A stretch of DNA of 64,000 nt from the NCBI RefSeq assembly GCF_003992675.1, contig NZ_RZMZ01000015.1:62001-126000 (forward strand). The letters run 5' to 3'. Shown one piece after another: positions 63,342 through 64,000 of the stretch. This DNA is from Flagellimonas marinaquae. GTDB taxonomy: Bacteria; Bacteroidota; Bacteroidia; Flavobacteriales; Flavobacteriaceae. Each line of letters starts with the position of its first letter. Positions within the stretch are counted from its first letter, which is position 1. The notes beneath the pieces were generated by a model. It made no database searches and was not told the DNA's origin. It saw nothing but the letters and a program-made list of their open reading frames with translations. A program made the position numbers and the translations under genes.

Positions 63342-64000
63342 TTATTTTTTTAATTTTTTGATGTGTTTATCAAAATCAGAAATAATTTTTTGGGTCTTAT
63401 TAAATTCGTCGTAGGCTGCTTCTGCTTTGGAAATAGCCTCTTTACGAAACTTTGTTCACTTGCCTTCTAAAATTTTGAACTCATTAAAATTCAAAAACTT
63501 ATCTACACTGTTTGCCAAACCTTCCATTGTAAAAGTGTTTTCTCGCTCAATCAGGTTTTCGATATAATCAAAATAGCCCGTTACTGTGCGTTCCAATTGT
63601 TTTATCTCTTTTTCCTGAAGGTAGTTTTTGGCTATGGTAGTATCTGATTTTAGGATTCTGCCTTCTGGTGCATTTTTCCAAGTGGTCAAACCCATATTTT
63701 CCTTTTTTGCATTGGCAGTTGCAAAGATAATTTCTGCCGCTGTTTGTCCTGTAATGGCAAAATGAAACTTGTTTTGTACCATTGCATAAAAATTCTTGGT
63801 GATTTCGGCTTTTGGGTCGTAATCAATGCTGCATTCTGCAAAAATGTCGGTGATTTGCTGGTAAATTCTGCGTTCACTGGCTCTAATGGAACGGACACGC
63901 TCCAATAATTCTCTGAAATAATCTTTGCCAAAAACTGCTTCGCCTTGTTTCAATCTGTTGTCTTCTAAAACAAAACCTTTGATAATGTATTCTTTCAGGG
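63342..64000 (-). pseudogene. RhuM-like gene broken by an in-frame TGA; 5' end outside the window
   Basis: The frame is open from the window edge to a TGA at 63456-63458; the part read is RhuM-like (KGFVLEDNRLKQGEAVFGKDY, FAITGQTAAEIIFATANA, NMGLTTWKNAPEGRILKSD). After the TGA the same frame continues for 37 codons (TKFRKEAISKAEAAYDEF, then NKTQKIISDFDKHIKKLKK) to a TAA at 63342. These residues fit the normal RhuM C-terminus, and the TAA is 3 bp before the fic ATG. It may be a nonsense mutation, or the shorter protein may still work. RhuM function is poorly known; it often accompanies restriction genes. Confidence 0.7.

Overview
The window looks like a chromosomal segment of a marine member of the Flavobacteriaceae (Bacteroidota), most like the Muricauda/Allomuricauda/Flagellimonas group. 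The genus is inference from gene content, not a search. Directly visible support includes Bacteroidota-type -7 promoter boxes (TAnnTTTG) ahead of many genes, a TonB-dependent receptor with an STN/CarboxypepD_reg N-terminus followed by a DUF4249 lipoprotein, neighbouring GSII and GSIII glutamine synthetases, a fused IcmF-type acyl-CoA mutase, and a DnaJ with only two zinc repeats. About 59.4 kb is ordinary core genome. The last 4.5 kb (59490-64000) looks like an acquired, more A/T-rich defence-type island.

Layout. 1-4.5 kb: folP (cut by the left edge), then a same-strand run of a DUF1599 protein, a DoxX-like membrane protein, tpiA, prmA and clpS. 4.6-7 kb: a membrane/coiled-coil protein and a secreted amidohydrolase. 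7-13.4 kb: a four-gene envelope operon (TonB-dependent receptor, DUF4249 lipoprotein, MG2-like/plug-like secreted protein, DsrE-like protein). 13.4-17 kb: tRNA-Arg(ACG) with a duplicated 3' end, apt, an unlisted 49-residue protein, and a BlaI/M56 sensor pair with a repeated operator. 17-22.8 kb: a cation antiporter, GSII and GSIII facing apart, and a PurM-like protein. 22.8-26.3 kb: a five-gene extracytoplasmic redox operon (Rieske, thioredoxin, ApbE, DUF4266, DUF3570). 26.3-33.4 kb: prfA, pyrF, small and secreted proteins, a GH65 phosphorylase and purU. 33.5-40 kb: IcmF, an Lrp regulator and envelope proteins. 40-45.6 kb: the ammonium operon glnK-amt-outer-membrane protein, crcB, two small membrane proteins, a MazG-like protein and ilvE. 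45.7-55.2 kb: a DUF4920 lipoprotein, mnmD, a TIGR01777 protein, grpE-dnaJ, a possible small transcript, an ABC exporter, a mechanosensitive channel, an outer-membrane protein, and an NtrC-like regulator that lacks its DNA-binding domain. 55.2-59.4 kb: PPK2, an M28 peptidase and membrane proteins.

How the genes work together. Nitrogen assimilation is strongly represented: Amt/P-II import and sensing, GSII and GSIII for assimilation, and an Lrp-family regulator and IlvE nearby in amino-acid metabolism. The redox operon pairs an FMN transferase with envelope redox proteins and is the best candidate for a poorly described system. The right-hand island holds a type III restriction Res-like helicase/nuclease, a Fic protein with a C-terminal winged helix, and a RhuM gene broken by an in-frame TGA. 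Between fic and res lie three 28-bp palindromes (TGCACAA-N14-TTGTGCA) with an exact 41-bp period, which look like a repeated operator. No database search was run; family names rest on recognisable motifs and gene order.
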